Shown: positions 1 to 8,564 of the stretch, piece after piece
How the letters are laid out: every line of letters starts with the position of its first letter
Numbering within the stretch: position 1 is the first letter of the stretch
From: JABWAN01 sp041918175
Lineage (GTDB): Bacteria > Zhuqueibacterota > Zhuqueibacteria > Zhuqueibacterales > Zhuqueibacteraceae
NCBI GenBank assembly: GCA_041918175.1
Contig: JAYRWE010000121.1
Coordinates: 1 to 64,000 of the forward strand
Direction: 5' to 3'
Length of the DNA: 64,000 nucleotides
Program-made: the position numbers and the translations under genes
Notes under the pieces: model-generated
What the model saw: the letters and a program-made list of their open reading frames with translations, nothing else
Told to the model about the DNA's origin: nothing
The model's database searches: none

Positions 1-105
1 AAACTCGTTGCGCTCGCCGCCACCATGCGCAAGCTCCTCGTGATTTGCTATGCCCTGCTCAAAACCCAAAAACCGTTTCGCACCGAAAAAAAACCGAAGG
101 CCTAA
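1..105 (+). CDS. IS110-family transposase, C-terminal end (partial)
   Basis: Only the last 34 codons are visible, open from the first base to a TAA. The peptide includes MRKLLVICYALLKTQKPF, which matches the conserved tail of IS110/IS1111 transposases (a helix with MRKLL followed by LLKT and an aromatic residue). These enzymes are DEDD recombinases that move the element through a circular intermediate. The rest of the element lies upstream of the window, so whether it is intact cannot be judged. A MITE-like repeat follows within 30 bases. Confidence 0.75.
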   Translation, partial: KLVALAATMRKLLVICYALLKTQKPFRTEKKPKA

Positions 106-130
106 TTCTTCGCCCTTGACTCTTTCCAGA

Positions 131-201
131 GTATCTCAGGAGGAATCTTTTTAAGCACTGGAATGAGACTCCAGCGAGTAAAAAGATTCTTTCTGAATGA
201 C
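131..201. repeat. MITE-like inverted repeat, copy A
   Basis: The left arm reads AGGAGGAATCTTTTTA and the right arm TAAAAAGATTC...CTGAATGAC, around a short loop with a CTCCAGCGAG core. The same arms and loop words recur at 6031, 21134, 29783 and 42575. The right flank (about 212-243) carries the family flank GATTACCGAATTTGAAA..CAAAACTCAT. The left outer arm has drifted (GTATCTCAGG instead of GTCATTCAGG). Confidence 0.8.
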
Positions 202-387
202 AATTCGTGGAGTGATTACCGAATTTGAAAGTCAAAACTCATACGGAGCGACTGCAAACGCAATTGCTGCCAAAAGTTTGCTTGCTTCTTCCTAGCTCGT
301 TTGCTACTTTCGCAAAAATTTTAGTAGCTAGCCATGCGTGCGCGCGTGGCTTTTCCGTTTTAATAAACCGCTTTGGAGTTTTCTTTC

Positions 388-1584
388 ATGACTAAAAACC
401 GTTTTGGGCTTTTGTTGTGGTGTTGCTTGATTGCTCCCGCCTTTGCGCAATTTAAAATCGAACGTGTCAGCAATGATCAATTCTTTCAGCGCGGCCGCAA
501 ACTTACTTTTTATTCCAATTCGCATTTTAATCGCGTCGAAGCCTTGCAACTCAACTTGGGCGCGAGGTATACGCCTTCACTCAGCGGCGGCTTCTCGGTT
601 TATGGCGATCTCGGCTATGGTTTTAAAAATGAAAAAGGCCGGCGCTGGCGCTGGAATACCGGTTTGCAAAATCGTTTTCCCAATCAACTCACCGTGGGCG
701 CGAATTACTTCAATCGCGTGGAGAGCAACGACGATTGGCTCATCAGCGGTTTCGAAAATTCGCTCGCCGGAATTTTTCTCCACGAAGATTTTATGGACTA
801 TTTCGAGAAGCGCGGCGTGCGCGGGTTTGCCGATCATCGTTCGCAACAAGGCCACACGCTGCGTTTCGAAGTGAGCGGTCATCGTTATGACACTTTTCAA
901 CGCAATACCAATTGGAGCCTTTTCGGGCGTGATAAAGATTACGCGGCCAACACGCGCACGAGCTTTCCCGCAGTCGCGGGCGATGAACTCGCGTTTCGCC
1001 TCACCGCGGTCGGCGATTGGCGCGATAATCCTGTCTTCCCCATTAGCGGTTGGTATGGCGACGCGCAGTTGGAAGTGACGCGGCAAGATTTCGAAACCAC
1101 TGCGCTTTTTCTCACCCTCAAACGCTACCAACCCACGTTCAGCGATCAAAAATTTCAAATCAAACTTTTGGCCGGCACGCGCGCGGGGAGTTTTGCGTAT
1201 CAACATCTTCTGCCGCTCGGCGGCGTCGGTGGTTTGCGCGGTTATCGTGAAAAAGAATTTATCGGCAATCGCCTCGTGTACGTCACGGCCAACTACATCG
1301 TCGGCCAAAACTGGCTGCGTCACTTGCCGCTGAATTACATTCCGATTTGGGACGGCGTCTCGCTCGGCGTATTTGCCGAAGCGGGCTACGCGTGGATCGC
1401 CGATCCGACCAATGCCGACGCGGGTTTGTTCGACCTCGGTGAGTTTGAGTTGAACGATCTCCGCAGCGACCTCGGCCTTTCCATTTACTTTGCCGAAAAT
1501 CTTCTCCGCGTCGATATCGCACGCCGCACCGATCGTGGCGACGACAACTGGCGCGTGCTGTTTAGGATTTTGGATAAGTTTTAA
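388..1584 (+). CDS. Omp85-type outer-membrane beta-barrel protein without POTRA domains
   Basis: A 398-residue protein with an N-terminal signal peptide (MTKNRFGLLLWCCLIAPAFA, cut before QFKIE). The rest is rich in alternating beta strands typical of the bacterial surface antigen / BamA-TamA barrel. Near residue 275 it has LGGVGGLRGYREKEF, the GGxxxLRGY signature of the Omp85 barrel, and it ends in an aromatic residue (LDKF) as outer-membrane proteins do. No POTRA repeat is visible before the barrel, so it is a barrel-only member rather than BamA. I chose the ATG over the in-frame TTG 15 bases upstream because a GGAG lies 9 bases before the ATG and the signal peptide then starts correctly. 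Role: insertion or export across the outer membrane, substrate unknown. Confidence 0.8.
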   Translation: MTKNRFGLLLWCCLIAPAFAQFKIERVSNDQFFQRGRKLTFYSNSHFNRVEALQLNLGARYTPSLSGGFSVYGDLGYGFKNEKGRRWRWNTGLQNRFPNQLTVGANYFNRVESNDDWLISGFENSLAGIFLHEDFMDYFEKRGVRGFADHRSQQGHTLRFEVSGHRYDTFQRNTNWSLFGRDKDYAANTRTSFPAVAGDELAFRLTAVGDWRDNPVFPISGWYGDAQLEVTRQDFETTALFLTLKRYQPTFSDQKFQIKLLAGTRAGSFAYQHLLPLGGVGGLRGYREKEFIGNRLVYVTANYIVGQNWLRHLPLNYIPIWDGVSLGVFAEAGYAWIADPTNADAGLFDLGEFELNDLRSDLGLSIYFAENLLRVDIARRTDRGDDNWRVLFRILDKF

Positions 1585-1629
1585 AACTTCCAGCAGTATG
1601 AATAGCTTTCTAAACAAGGCGACCCGCAC

Positions 1630-1848
1630 ATGAATGCTACCACCGTCTTTGATCTAAGCCCAACAGAGAAGCTGCAGTTGGTAGAAGATCTATGGGATGA
1701 CCTTGCCGCAAATCCCGAAACCGTTCCGCTGCTGGATTGGCAAAGAGAAGAGTTGGCGCGTAGAAAAGCCAACCTGTTGAGCAACCCGGCTTCCGCGCGC
1801 AATTGGGAAGAAGTGAAGCGAAGGATACGCAGCCGCTATGGACGCTAA
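1630..1848 (+). CDS. Putative addiction-module antitoxin (TIGR02574/PF09720-like)
   Basis: A 72-residue acidic-to-basic helical protein: a LSPTEKLQLVEDLWDDL helix, then LLDWQREELARRKA and a basic tail ending in RRIRSRYGR. This layout fits the small addiction-module component family that pairs with ParE/RelE toxins. Its last codons overlap the start of the next gene by 11 bases, the usual translational coupling of antitoxin and toxin. The family normally neutralises the toxin by direct binding and may autoregulate the pair. No operator palindrome was identified upstream. Confidence 0.82.
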   Translation: MNATTVFDLSPTEKLQLVEDLWDDLAANPETVPLLDWQREELARRKANLLSNPASARNWEEVKRRIRSRYGR

Positions 1849-2137
1849 ATTAATTCTTGCTCCGGAAGCAGAGCAAGACCTTGACGAAGCGTATGCTTGG
1901 TACGAGTCAAGGCGCTATGGGCTTGGGGAAGAATTCTTGAGTTGCATCGACGCCTGCATCCAAGCAATTTGCCGTGCGCCCGCAAGATCTGCTTGCATTC
2001 ATGCAAACTACCGACGCGCGTTGGTTCGGAGGTTTCCTTTTGCAGTCTTCTACGAGTTTAGCAATGATGCTGTCACCATCTATTCGATTTTTCATACCTC
2101 GCGTGATCCGCAAAAATGGCGAGAACGGCTTTCGTAA
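1838..2137 (+). CDS. RelE/ParE-family toxin
   Basis: A 99-residue protein with the RelE/ParE fold pattern: LAPEAEQDLDEAYAWYE helix at the start, a central GEEFLSCIDACIQAI helix, then YRRALVRRFPFAVFYEF and a final strand VTIYSIFHTSRDPQKW. The last part (RFPF-x-VFYE and I-FH-RDP) is the usual ParE/RelE C-terminal core. ParE members poison gyrase and RelE members cut mRNA on the ribosome; sequence alone does not say which. It starts inside the antitoxin gene. The downstream Omp85 gene is only 28 bases away but is probably unrelated. Confidence 0.87.
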   Translation: MDAKLILAPEAEQDLDEAYAWYESRRYGLGEEFLSCIDACIQAICRAPARSACIHANYRRALVRRFPFAVFYEFSNDAVTIYSIFHTSRDPQKWRERLS

Positions 2138-2165
2138 TCATACGACCTCATTCCCACAGCAATAC

Positions 2166-3518
2166 ATGTCTCTATTTCAAAAAAAGCTTCTGCTCTTCTG
2201 TTTCATTCCGCTCCTGCTCTACACCAAGAGCTTTAGTCAAGAAATCGTTGCCGACTCTTCCGACGCGCTCCCGCCCATCATCGCCGCCATCCTCATCGAC
2301 GGCAATGAGCGCACAAAGGAGCACATCATTCTGCGCGAAATGAAATCGCGCGTAGGCGAGCGAGTGGATCGCGAAGTATTAGAAGGCGACCAAAAACGTA
2401 TTCTCAATCTTGGCTTATTCAATCGCGTCGATATTCAAGGGCTCATGACTGAAGCCGGCGTGCAGCTTCTCGTGATGGTCGATGAGCGCTGGAATCTTTG
2501 GCCGTATCCGATTTTCTTTCTCAATGATAAAGATTGGGACAAACTTTCCTACGGTGCGGGCTTGCTCTATTTTAACTTTCGTGGGCGCAATGAAACCATC
2601 TCCGCCGCAGGCTGGGGCGGACACAATCCCGCGCTGCAACTCGATTATGCCAACCCGTGGATGTTCGGCAACCATCATCTCTTCGGGCGTTGGCGTTTCT
2701 TTGCCGAGCGCCAACAGAATCGTTATTTTGAAAGCATCGGACGCGAGGTGAATGAAAAGCGCATCGGCGGCAGCTTCACGCTCGGCAAACGCTTCGGCTA
2801 TTTCAACTACGTGAGCGTGCTCATGGGCTATTCGCAATTGCGCTTCGATCCCGCGGTGCCCGGCCAAACGCTCAATCCCTCGGGGCGCGATGTGTTGCCG
2901 ACGCTCGGCTTGACATATCTATACGATGCGCGCGATTTGCATGAGTATCCGCTCGCCGGAAGTTATGTTCGTCTCTCCACGCGACGCGTCGGTTTCGCGA
3001 GCGAGCACATTCATTATATGCGCTATAGTTTGGACGCGCGGCATTATGAAAAATTGAACCGCCATCTCACGCTCGCCGCGCGCATCATGACCGATGTCGG
3101 GCAAGATCGTATTCCGCTTTATGACCTCGTTTATCTCGGCTATCAACATCGCGTGCGCGGGCATTTTTTCGAGCGCATTTCCGGCCGCAATCTCGCGCTC
3201 GGCAGCTTCGAGCTGCGCATTCCGCTCGTGCGTTTGCGTTACTTCAGCGCCGAAAAAATTCCCATCATCAAAGCTATTGTGCCTGATCTGCTGTTGCAAA
3301 TGGGGCGCAATACCAAGTTCGGCATGAACCTCGCCGTGTTCGCGGATTACGGCCTCGTGTGGTCCGCAGACAAGTTTCCAGAATTGTCCAACGGATTGCG
3401 CGGTTACGGCGCGGGGTTGCATTTTCAGGTTCCGCTGGTCAATGTGTTGCGCTGCGAAGTGGCATGGAACAAAGCCGGCAAAGCGCAAGCGATCGTTGAC
3501 ATCGGAGTTTCTTTCTAA
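2166..3518 (+). CDS. Omp85-type outer-membrane protein with one POTRA domain
   Basis: A 450-residue protein starting MSLFQKKLLLFCFIPLLLYTKSFS, a clear signal peptide. Residues about 40-95 (ILIDGNERTKEHIILREM, then LNLGLFNRVDIQ) form a POTRA domain as found in BamA and TamA. The remainder is a beta-barrel ending in VDIGVSF with a terminal Phe. A longer open frame exists upstream, but it runs through the toxin gene in another frame, and the signal peptide fixes the ATG used here. No good ribosome-binding site precedes it. One POTRA is fewer than the five of BamA, so this is probably an accessory Omp85 protein; the substrate is unknown. Confidence 0.82.
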   Translation: MSLFQKKLLLFCFIPLLLYTKSFSQEIVADSSDALPPIIAAILIDGNERTKEHIILREMKSRVGERVDREVLEGDQKRILNLGLFNRVDIQGLMTEAGVQLLVMVDERWNLWPYPIFFLNDKDWDKLSYGAGLLYFNFRGRNETISAAGWGGHNPALQLDYANPWMFGNHHLFGRWRFFAERQQNRYFESIGREVNEKRIGGSFTLGKRFGYFNYVSVLMGYSQLRFDPAVPGQTLNPSGRDVLPTLGLTYLYDARDLHEYPLAGSYVRLSTRRVGFASEHIHYMRYSLDARHYEKLNRHLTLAARIMTDVGQDRIPLYDLVYLGYQHRVRGHFFERISGRNLALGSFELRIPLVRLRYFSAEKIPIIKAIVPDLLLQMGRNTKFGMNLAVFADYGLVWSADKFPELSNGLRGYGAGLHFQVPLVNVLRCEVAWNKAGKAQAIVDIGVSF

Positions 3519-3548
3519 ACCCCCAACCTTGTGCGAAAGGAGCATTTC

Positions 3549-3773
3549 ATGGCTTCAAACACTGCACGCGAAGTGTGCGTGAACCTGCGCACGCGCTCGA
3601 ACTACATCCCCGCTTTGCAACAACCGAGTCTTGCGTATAATGCCGATGATTACACACCGTGTCAATGCGTGAAAACGTTGCACGTCATCGGCCCCGATGA
3701 TCGCCCCGTTGCTGCGGATTTATGCCTCGCCGGCCGGCGCTGCTTTGAGGGTTTGAATGCGGTGACGGCGTGA
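3549..3773 (+). CDS. Small hypothetical protein upstream of a DNA methyltransferase
   Basis: A 74-residue protein, MASNTAREVCVNLRTRS..., that I do not recognise. It has five cysteines (in REVCV, CQC, DLC and RRC) and no membrane segment. The ATG follows an AAAGGAG six bases away, a strong ribosome-binding site, which supports real translation. Its stop overlaps the GTG of the methyltransferase by 4 bases, so the two are probably co-translated. A helper, controller or specificity role for the neighbouring modification enzyme is possible, but nothing in the residues shows it. Confidence 0.55.
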   Translation: MASNTAREVCVNLRTRSNYIPALQQPSLAYNADDYTPCQCVKTLHVIGPDDRPVAADLCLAGRRCFEGLNAVTA

Positions 3774-5128
3774 GAAGCGCGACAAATTCTATGACTCCGA
3801 CCACGACACGTAAACGATCTCCGACGCTTGTGCGTCCTGCTAAAAACGGAACGATTAACAAGCTGCTGCGCAAAGACCAACCCGCTCACGATTGGTATCG
3901 CTTCGTGCTCTCGTTCCCGCCGCATCTGGTGGAAGAATACATCGCACGTTTTGGGTTGTGTCGAGATCATTTATTGTTGGATCCTTTTTGCGGTACCGGC
4001 ACAACACTCGTGACCGCGAAAATGCTCGGCATTGCCGGCGTCGGCATAGAGGCGAATGTCATGGCGCATTTTGCCAGCACGGTGAAAGTCGATTGGAGCA
4101 TAACGCCGGAAGGCTTATTAAAACATGCGCACTTTGTCGCCGCTCTTGCAACTCAAAAGCTTGCTGCGCAAGGAGTCGAAGACCATCCGATTTTTTCGTT
4201 CAACACGGTCGATGGTTCGCAGTTGTTGGCGTTGCCGCCGGAAAAAGAAAAGCTCTTGCTGCGCGATTCGATTAGCCCTTTGCCATTGCACAAAACCCTC
4301 GTGCTGCTCGAAACGCTCAAACGAAATCAAAGCGAAACCTACTCTCGTCACGAGTTGCTGGCATTGGCAAAAGCGTTGGTTTTCTCGATTAGCAATTTGC
4401 GTTTTGGACCGGAAGTGGGAATCGGCAAACTTAAAGAAGATGCTCCGGTCATAGAAGCATGGCTTAATGAAGTCGATTCTATTGCGCGCGATCTGAAAAC
4501 TCTGCGACAGAAGGAAAGCGCGAAAAGCATTGTTCATTTGGCCGATGCTCGCGACATGGTCGGTTTATTAGAGCCGCGTTCCATCGATGCCGTTATCACT
4601 TCTCCGCCTTATCCCAACGAAAAAGATTATACGCGCACGACGCGCTTGGAATCTGTGCTGCTGGGCTTCATCAACAGCGCGGCAGAATTGCAAGCATTGA
4701 AACGCCGCCTGGTGCGCTCGAACACGCGCACCGTTTATAAAGGCGATCAAGATGATGAATGGATTGCGGATCACCCCGAAATTCAACGCCTCGCTGAAGC
4801 CATCGAACACAGACGCATCGAACTCGGAAAGACTTCTGGCTTCGAACGATTGTACGCAAAAGTAACGAAGCTTTATTTCGGCGGCATGGCGCGCCACCTC
4901 GCTGATTTGCGCCGCGTGCTCAAACCCGGCGCGCAACTCGCATACGTTGTGGGCGATCAAGCTTCCTATTTAAGAGTGATGATTCGCACCGGTCAGTTGC
5001 TCGCTGATATTGCGCGTTCGTTGGGTTATGAAGTCGTTGGCATCGACTTATTCCGCACTCGCCTTGCCACTGCGACGCGCGAACAATTGCGCGAAGAAGT
5101 CGTTGTGCTGAAATGGCCTGGCCGATAA
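3770..5128 (+). CDS. Type II-like DNA methyltransferase (amino-methylating, m4C or m6A)
   Basis: A 452-residue protein that methylates an exocyclic amino group in DNA using S-adenosylmethionine. Motif I is DPFCGTGTT at residues 71-79 and the catalytic motif IV is TSPPY at 277-281. The S-P-P-Y form is typical of N4-cytosine enzymes, though N6-adenine members also have it. Motif I precedes IV with about 200 residues between them, where a target-recognition region could lie. The GTG start overlaps the upstream small gene; an in-frame ATG lies seven codons in. Directly downstream is a broken gene that resembles the matching endonuclease, so this may now be an orphan methylase. Confidence 0.85.
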   Translation: MRSATNSMTPTTTRKRSPTLVRPAKNGTINKLLRKDQPAHDWYRFVLSFPPHLVEEYIARFGLCRDHLLLDPFCGTGTTLVTAKMLGIAGVGIEANVMAHFASTVKVDWSITPEGLLKHAHFVAALATQKLAAQGVEDHPIFSFNTVDGSQLLALPPEKEKLLLRDSISPLPLHKTLVLLETLKRNQSETYSRHELLALAKALVFSISNLRFGPEVGIGKLKEDAPVIEAWLNEVDSIARDLKTLRQKESAKSIVHLADARDMVGLLEPRSIDAVITSPPYPNEKDYTRTTRLESVLLGFINSAAELQALKRRLVRSNTRTVYKGDQDDEWIADHPEIQRLAEAIEHRRIELGKTSGFERLYAKVTKLYFGGMARHLADLRRVLKPGAQLAYVVGDQASYLRVMIRTGQLLADIARSLGYEVVGIDLFRTRLATATREQLREEVVVLKWPGR

Positions 5129-5151
5129 ATTTTCTTTGCTGCGAGTCATTC

Positions 5152-5428
5152 ATGCCTTCTCCCGGAAATCGCTACTCTCAAATCATCGAACAAAATCGGC
5201 GTTGTGCAAATCGAGCAAGACTTCGCCATTTGTGCCCAAAAGTTTCCTGCGCTGATTTGCCGGCCAATCGCGGCACAGTTCATGGCCGATGACGTGATTG
5301 CCATGTTTGATTTTGTGATGGCCGAAAAAGGAGTTCGGAGTGCAAATGAAAAGCATTATCGCCTTGTTCCAATGGAGGAAATGACCGCCGCAGATTTAGA
5401 AAATTATCGCAACGCTTCTTTCGATTGA
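5152..5428 (+). pseudogene. Remnant of a restriction-endonuclease-like gene (internal deletion and frameshift)
   Basis: The piece starts MPSPGNRYSQIIE in one frame. About 40 bases in, a second frame continues with KIGVVQIEQDFAICAQKF, then LICRPIAAQFMADD and EKHYRLVPMEEM to a TGA. I recall this combination as the two ends of an endonuclease-like family found beside methylases: an N-terminal MPSPGxRY and a C-terminal half with G-V-VQ-QD and CRPI-AQFM-DD. The middle, including any catalytic core, is missing and the halves are out of frame. The position right after a methyltransferase supports a decayed restriction gene. Family assignment is from memory and moderate. Confidence 0.5.
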
Positions 5429-5432
5429 CGCT

Positions 5433-5969
5433 ATGTCATTCCCGCACCAACTCACCGCCACCCTCACCTATCTCGAAATGCTCGCGCCGCCGCAGCGTGT
5501 GAACGCGCCGCCTGCGCCGGAGGTTGCGGTGTTGCGCGCAATGCAGCCCACGGTTTCGTTTTATCGTTATCTCTACAACACGGTGGGGAAAGAGTGGCTG
5601 TGGTATGAGCGCCGGCAATGGAGCGACGAACAATTGCGCGCGATTATTCATCATCCGCAGATTGAGATTCAAGTGCTCTACGTTGCGGGTGTGCCCGCGG
5701 GATATGGCGAGCTTAATCTGCAGCAGTTCCCGAATATTGAGTTGGCTTATTTCGGTTTGATCCCGGAGTTCATTGGCAGAGGCTTGGGGAAATTTTTTCT
5801 CAATGCCATGATCGACCTCGCTTGGCTGCACGCGCCGCAGCGCGTTTGGCTCCACACCTGCACGTTCGATCATCCGCAAGCGCTCGCGGTTTATCAACGC
5901 GCGGGCTTTGTGCCTTATAAACAAGAAATAAAAATTTTTGATGACCCCCGCATGTTAGGGGTGATATAA
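5433..5969 (+). CDS. GNAT-family N-acetyltransferase
   Basis: A 178-residue acetyl-CoA-dependent acetyltransferase. The GNAT core is visible: strand VLYVAGVPAGYGELNL, then IELAYFGLIPEFIGRGLGKFFLNAMID. The last stretch contains the acetyl-CoA pyrophosphate-binding R/Q-x-x-G-x-G/A motif as FIGRGLGK. It is followed by VWLHTCTFDHPQALAVYQRAGF, the typical N-terminal side of strand 6 with the AxxxYxxxGF signature. The substrate is not evident. The ATG is 4 bases after the pseudogene stop. A MITE-like repeat lies downstream. Confidence 0.9.
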   Translation: MSFPHQLTATLTYLEMLAPPQRVNAPPAPEVAVLRAMQPTVSFYRYLYNTVGKEWLWYERRQWSDEQLRAIIHHPQIEIQVLYVAGVPAGYGELNLQQFPNIELAYFGLIPEFIGRGLGKFFLNAMIDLAWLHAPQRVWLHTCTFDHPQALAVYQRAGFVPYKQEIKIFDDPRMLGVI

Positions 5970-6030
5970 ATAACATTGCGCGCACCCGTCCCTTCGAGCG
6001 ATAGCAAGGTTGCAATTACCCTCCTCGCCT

Positions 6031-6101
6031 GTCATTCAGCAGGAATCTTTTTACTCGCTAGAGATGTTGCCAAGTGCGCAAAAAGATTCCTGCTGAATGA
6101 C
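6031..6101. repeat. MITE-like inverted repeat, copy B (perfect arms)
   Basis: Two perfectly complementary 22-base arms (left at 6031-6052 starting GTCATTCAGCAGG, right at 6080-6101 ending CTGCTGAATGAC) flank a 27-base loop. This is the best-preserved copy in the window. It fills most of the 199-base gap between the acetyltransferase and the GT2 gene, and would form a strong hairpin in RNA, so it could also stop transcription. Confidence 0.9.
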
Positions 6102-6168
6102 AATGTTAGAGGCGAGAAGTATAAGCGTAACACCTTTGACATTAAAACGCCTCGTTTTTCTCTCTCGC

Positions 6169-7215
6169 ATGACTACTTCACCCCTCGTTTCGATCATCAT
6201 CCCACACTGGCGCGGCGCCGAGATTTTGCTGCGCGCGCTGCAAGCATTGCATGAGCACACTTCCTTGCCGCACGAGATCATTGTTGTGGACAACGGTTGC
6301 GACGACGGCAGCATTGCGCTGGCGCAAGCACGATTCGCGCAAATCAAAATTATCGCCACAGGCAGCAATCTCGGCTTTGCGAGCGGTTGTAATTTCGGTT
6401 TGCGCGCTGCAGGCGGAAAATATTCCGTGCTCTTTAACAACGACGCGGTTGCGACGCCAAACTGGTTGGAGCCGATGGTCGAAATGATGGAAGCGCATCC
6501 CAACGTCGCCGCGTGCCAGCCGAAAATTCTCTCGCTGCGACACGAGGGGTATTTCGATTACGCGGGCGCTGCCGGCGGGTTGATGGATTTCCTCGGTTAT
6601 CCTTTTTGCCGCGGCCGCATTTTTTCTTCTATTGAAAAGGATCACGGGCAATATGACGAGCCCGCGGAAATTTTTTGGGCGAGCGGCGCGTGCTGTCTCT
6701 TGCGCAATTCCGTGCTCGCCGAGATCGGCTTGCTCGACGACGCGTTTTTCGCGCATATGGAGGAGATCGATTTAAACTGGCGCATGCACCTCGCGGGCTA
6801 TCGCGTCATGGCCGTGCCGCAGGCGCGCGTGTACCATCAAGCAGGATCCACGCTGCATGCGGCCTCGCCGCATAAAACTTATTTGAATCATCGCAACGGG
6901 CTTTTTCTTTTAATTAAAAACTATGCCGCTCTGCCGCTGTGTTTCATCTTCCCGTTGCGGCTCTTGCTTGATGTGATCGAAGCTTTGCGCTTGCTCGCCA
7001 TGTTGCGCGGGCGGCACGCGCTGATGATCGTGCGCGCGATTGGGGAAACGCTGTGGCGTTTGCCCGAGCTTCTGCGCAAACGGCGCGCTACTCAGAGTCT
7101 TCGCCGTGTTGCTCCGGCAATGCTGCGCCGCAAGTTTTATTCGCGCAGCTTGATTTGGGAGTACTTTATTCGTCGCCGCACGCGGTGCTCCGAACTTCAA
7201 AACATAAGCTCGTAG
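6169..7215 (+). CDS. Family 2 glycosyltransferase (rhamnosyltransferase-like)
   Basis: A 348-residue GT-A fold inverting glycosyltransferase. It starts LVSIIIPHWRGAEILLRAL; the nucleotide-sugar site shows as IIVVDNGCDDGS, the metal-binding region as LFNNDAVATPNWLE, and the acceptor/catalytic region as EEIDLNWRMHLAGYRV with the ED-like pair. A C-terminal hydrophobic segment (about 255-290) followed by arginine-rich helices could anchor it to the inner membrane. The start is the ATG just before SPLVSIII; a longer frame runs back into the MITE. The stop codon lies inside a GTAGTAGCGCC palindromic repeat. Likely role: cell-surface polysaccharide or glycolipid. Confidence 0.9.
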   Translation: MTTSPLVSIIIPHWRGAEILLRALQALHEHTSLPHEIIVVDNGCDDGSIALAQARFAQIKIIATGSNLGFASGCNFGLRAAGGKYSVLFNNDAVATPNWLEPMVEMMEAHPNVAACQPKILSLRHEGYFDYAGAAGGLMDFLGYPFCRGRIFSSIEKDHGQYDEPAEIFWASGACCLLRNSVLAEIGLLDDAFFAHMEEIDLNWRMHLAGYRVMAVPQARVYHQAGSTLHAASPHKTYLNHRNGLFLLIKNYAALPLCFIFPLRLLLDVIEALRLLAMLRGRHALMIVRAIGETLWRLPELLRKRRATQSLRRVAPAMLRRKFYSRSLIWEYFIRRRTRCSELQNISS

Positions 7216-7271
7216 TAGCGCCTTCAGGCGTTTGCTTCGCATCGACACAAAACGTCTGAGCGTGTCACGAC
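7212..7271. repeat. Short palindromic repeat (GTAGT-GCCTTCAGGCGT family)
   Basis: About 60 bases with imperfect complementary ends: GTAGTAGCGCCTTCAGGCGT on the left, and AAACGTCTGAGCGTGTCACGAC on the right half read in two pieces. The same left end occurs at 21042, 29936 and, diverged, near 42489. The TAG stop of the glycosyltransferase lies within the repeat. Confidence 0.7.
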
Positions 7272-7301
7272 GAACAACTCTTCACTCTATTCAGGTGCTT
7301 C

Positions 7302-8258
7302 TTGTCTCAGTTCGAACACTGCTCTTGCCCGCTGTGTTATTCGCCTCAAGCGGAAAATTATTTGATTGCACCGGATCGTTTTGCATTAGCGGAAGACCAA
7401 ACGTTTTCGCTGCAGCGCTGTTTGGAATGCGACATGATCTATCTCAATCCCCGGCCGCGCGAAGCAGACAGCGGACGCTATTATCAACACGCGGAGTATT
7501 TGCCTTTCTCCAGCGCAACGAGTTCGCCTGCGCTCATGCAAAAACTCTATGCGGTGTTGCGCCGTCTCAATCTGCGCTGGAAAAAAAATCTGCTCGCGCG
7601 GTTTCATCGCCGCGGGGCGCTGCTCGACGTCGGTTGCGGCACGGGCGAGTTTCTCGCCTATATGCGCGACGCAGGTTGGCAAGTGCAAGGCGTGGAGCGT
7701 GATGCGGCTGCTGCGGATTATGGCCGCATGCAGTTGCAGCTTCCCATTCAAACCGGAAGCGCAAGCGCTTTGCAAAGCGAGAGCAAGTTGTTTCATGTGA
7801 TCACGATGTGGCATGTGCTCGAGCACGTTTACGACTTGCACGGCGCGCTCAATTTACTCGCGCAACGTTTGCACGAAGACGGCGTGCTCATTATCGCCGT
7901 GCCCAACATCGCCGGTATCGACGCAAAATTTTATCGCGAACATTGGATCGCACTCGATGTGCCGCGCCATGTGAATCATTTCTCGCTTCTCACACTCGCG
8001 CGCGCGGCCGCGGCCCATAGACTCGACTTGCTGTGGTGGCAACAATTGCCGCTTGATGCTTTTTTTAACACACTAATGAGCGAGCGCTTGCAAGCGGCTT
8101 GCAAGCATTCCCCTGTTTGGCTCCTCCCCTTCCGCCTTTTGCGCGCCGGTCTCGTGGCGTGCGCTTCATTGCTAGCCGGCAACCATTCTCCGTTTGCTTC
8201 CTCAAACAAAGGGGCCACCATCGTTGCGGTCTTCCAAAAAATGAAAAAACCTGCATAA
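7302..8258 (+). CDS. Class I SAM-dependent methyltransferase with N-terminal cysteine knuckle
   Basis: A 318-residue methyltransferase. Residues 7-12 and 37-48 hold CSCPLC and CLECDMIYLNPRP, the paired-cysteine (zinc-ribbon-like) lead of this family, often seen in sugar or polysaccharide methyltransferases. The SAM motif is LLDVGCGTGEFLAYM near residue 106, followed by an acidic post-I loop (VQGVERD) and WHVLEHVYD with the usual VLEH. The start is TTG with AGGTG five bases upstream; no ATG is available that keeps the cysteine knuckle. Together with the preceding GT2 it looks like part of a glycan-modifying set. The target is unknown. Confidence 0.87.
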   Translation: MSQFEHCSCPLCYSPQAENYLIAPDRFALAEDQTFSLQRCLECDMIYLNPRPREADSGRYYQHAEYLPFSSATSSPALMQKLYAVLRRLNLRWKKNLLARFHRRGALLDVGCGTGEFLAYMRDAGWQVQGVERDAAAADYGRMQLQLPIQTGSASALQSESKLFHVITMWHVLEHVYDLHGALNLLAQRLHEDGVLIIAVPNIAGIDAKFYREHWIALDVPRHVNHFSLLTLARAAAAHRLDLLWWQQLPLDAFFNTLMSERLQAACKHSPVWLLPFRLLRAGLVACASLLAGNHSPFASSNKGATIVAVFQKMKKPA

Positions 8259-8564
8259 TTGTTTTGAAGGGAATAAAACCCGCACGCTTCGTTGTTTGCC
8301 GTAAGGAGTGATCAAAAAGTTTTCAACCCGGATTCAAAGGATGCCTCGCGGTGCAAGGCTGCGCATGCGCCGTGAGCAAAGTCTTGCACGCACGTCGAAG
8401 GCATCGGCGGTAAGTCATGGTATACTCTTTATCTGGAAATACGGCGTGTGCTTTGCCTTTGCTGCAAGTAATTTCTCGCTCGAGTAGGCACACGAAAATT
8501 TTTCGTGCGCAGCGTTGATGCTTCCCGCCTACCGTCTCGGCCAAAAATCTAAACTGGTGTTCGC
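8259..8564. other. Non-coding gap with a terminator-like hairpin
   Basis: No supported gene. A CACGAAAATTTTTCGTG hairpin lies at about 8491-8507 and could end transcription of the methyltransferase or form part of a repeat. A region of weak dyad symmetry with GCAAGGCTGCGCATGCGCC is near 8350-8400. The stretch TGGTATACTCTTTATC near 8418 resembles a -10 region but no -35 partner is convincing. Confidence 0.4.
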
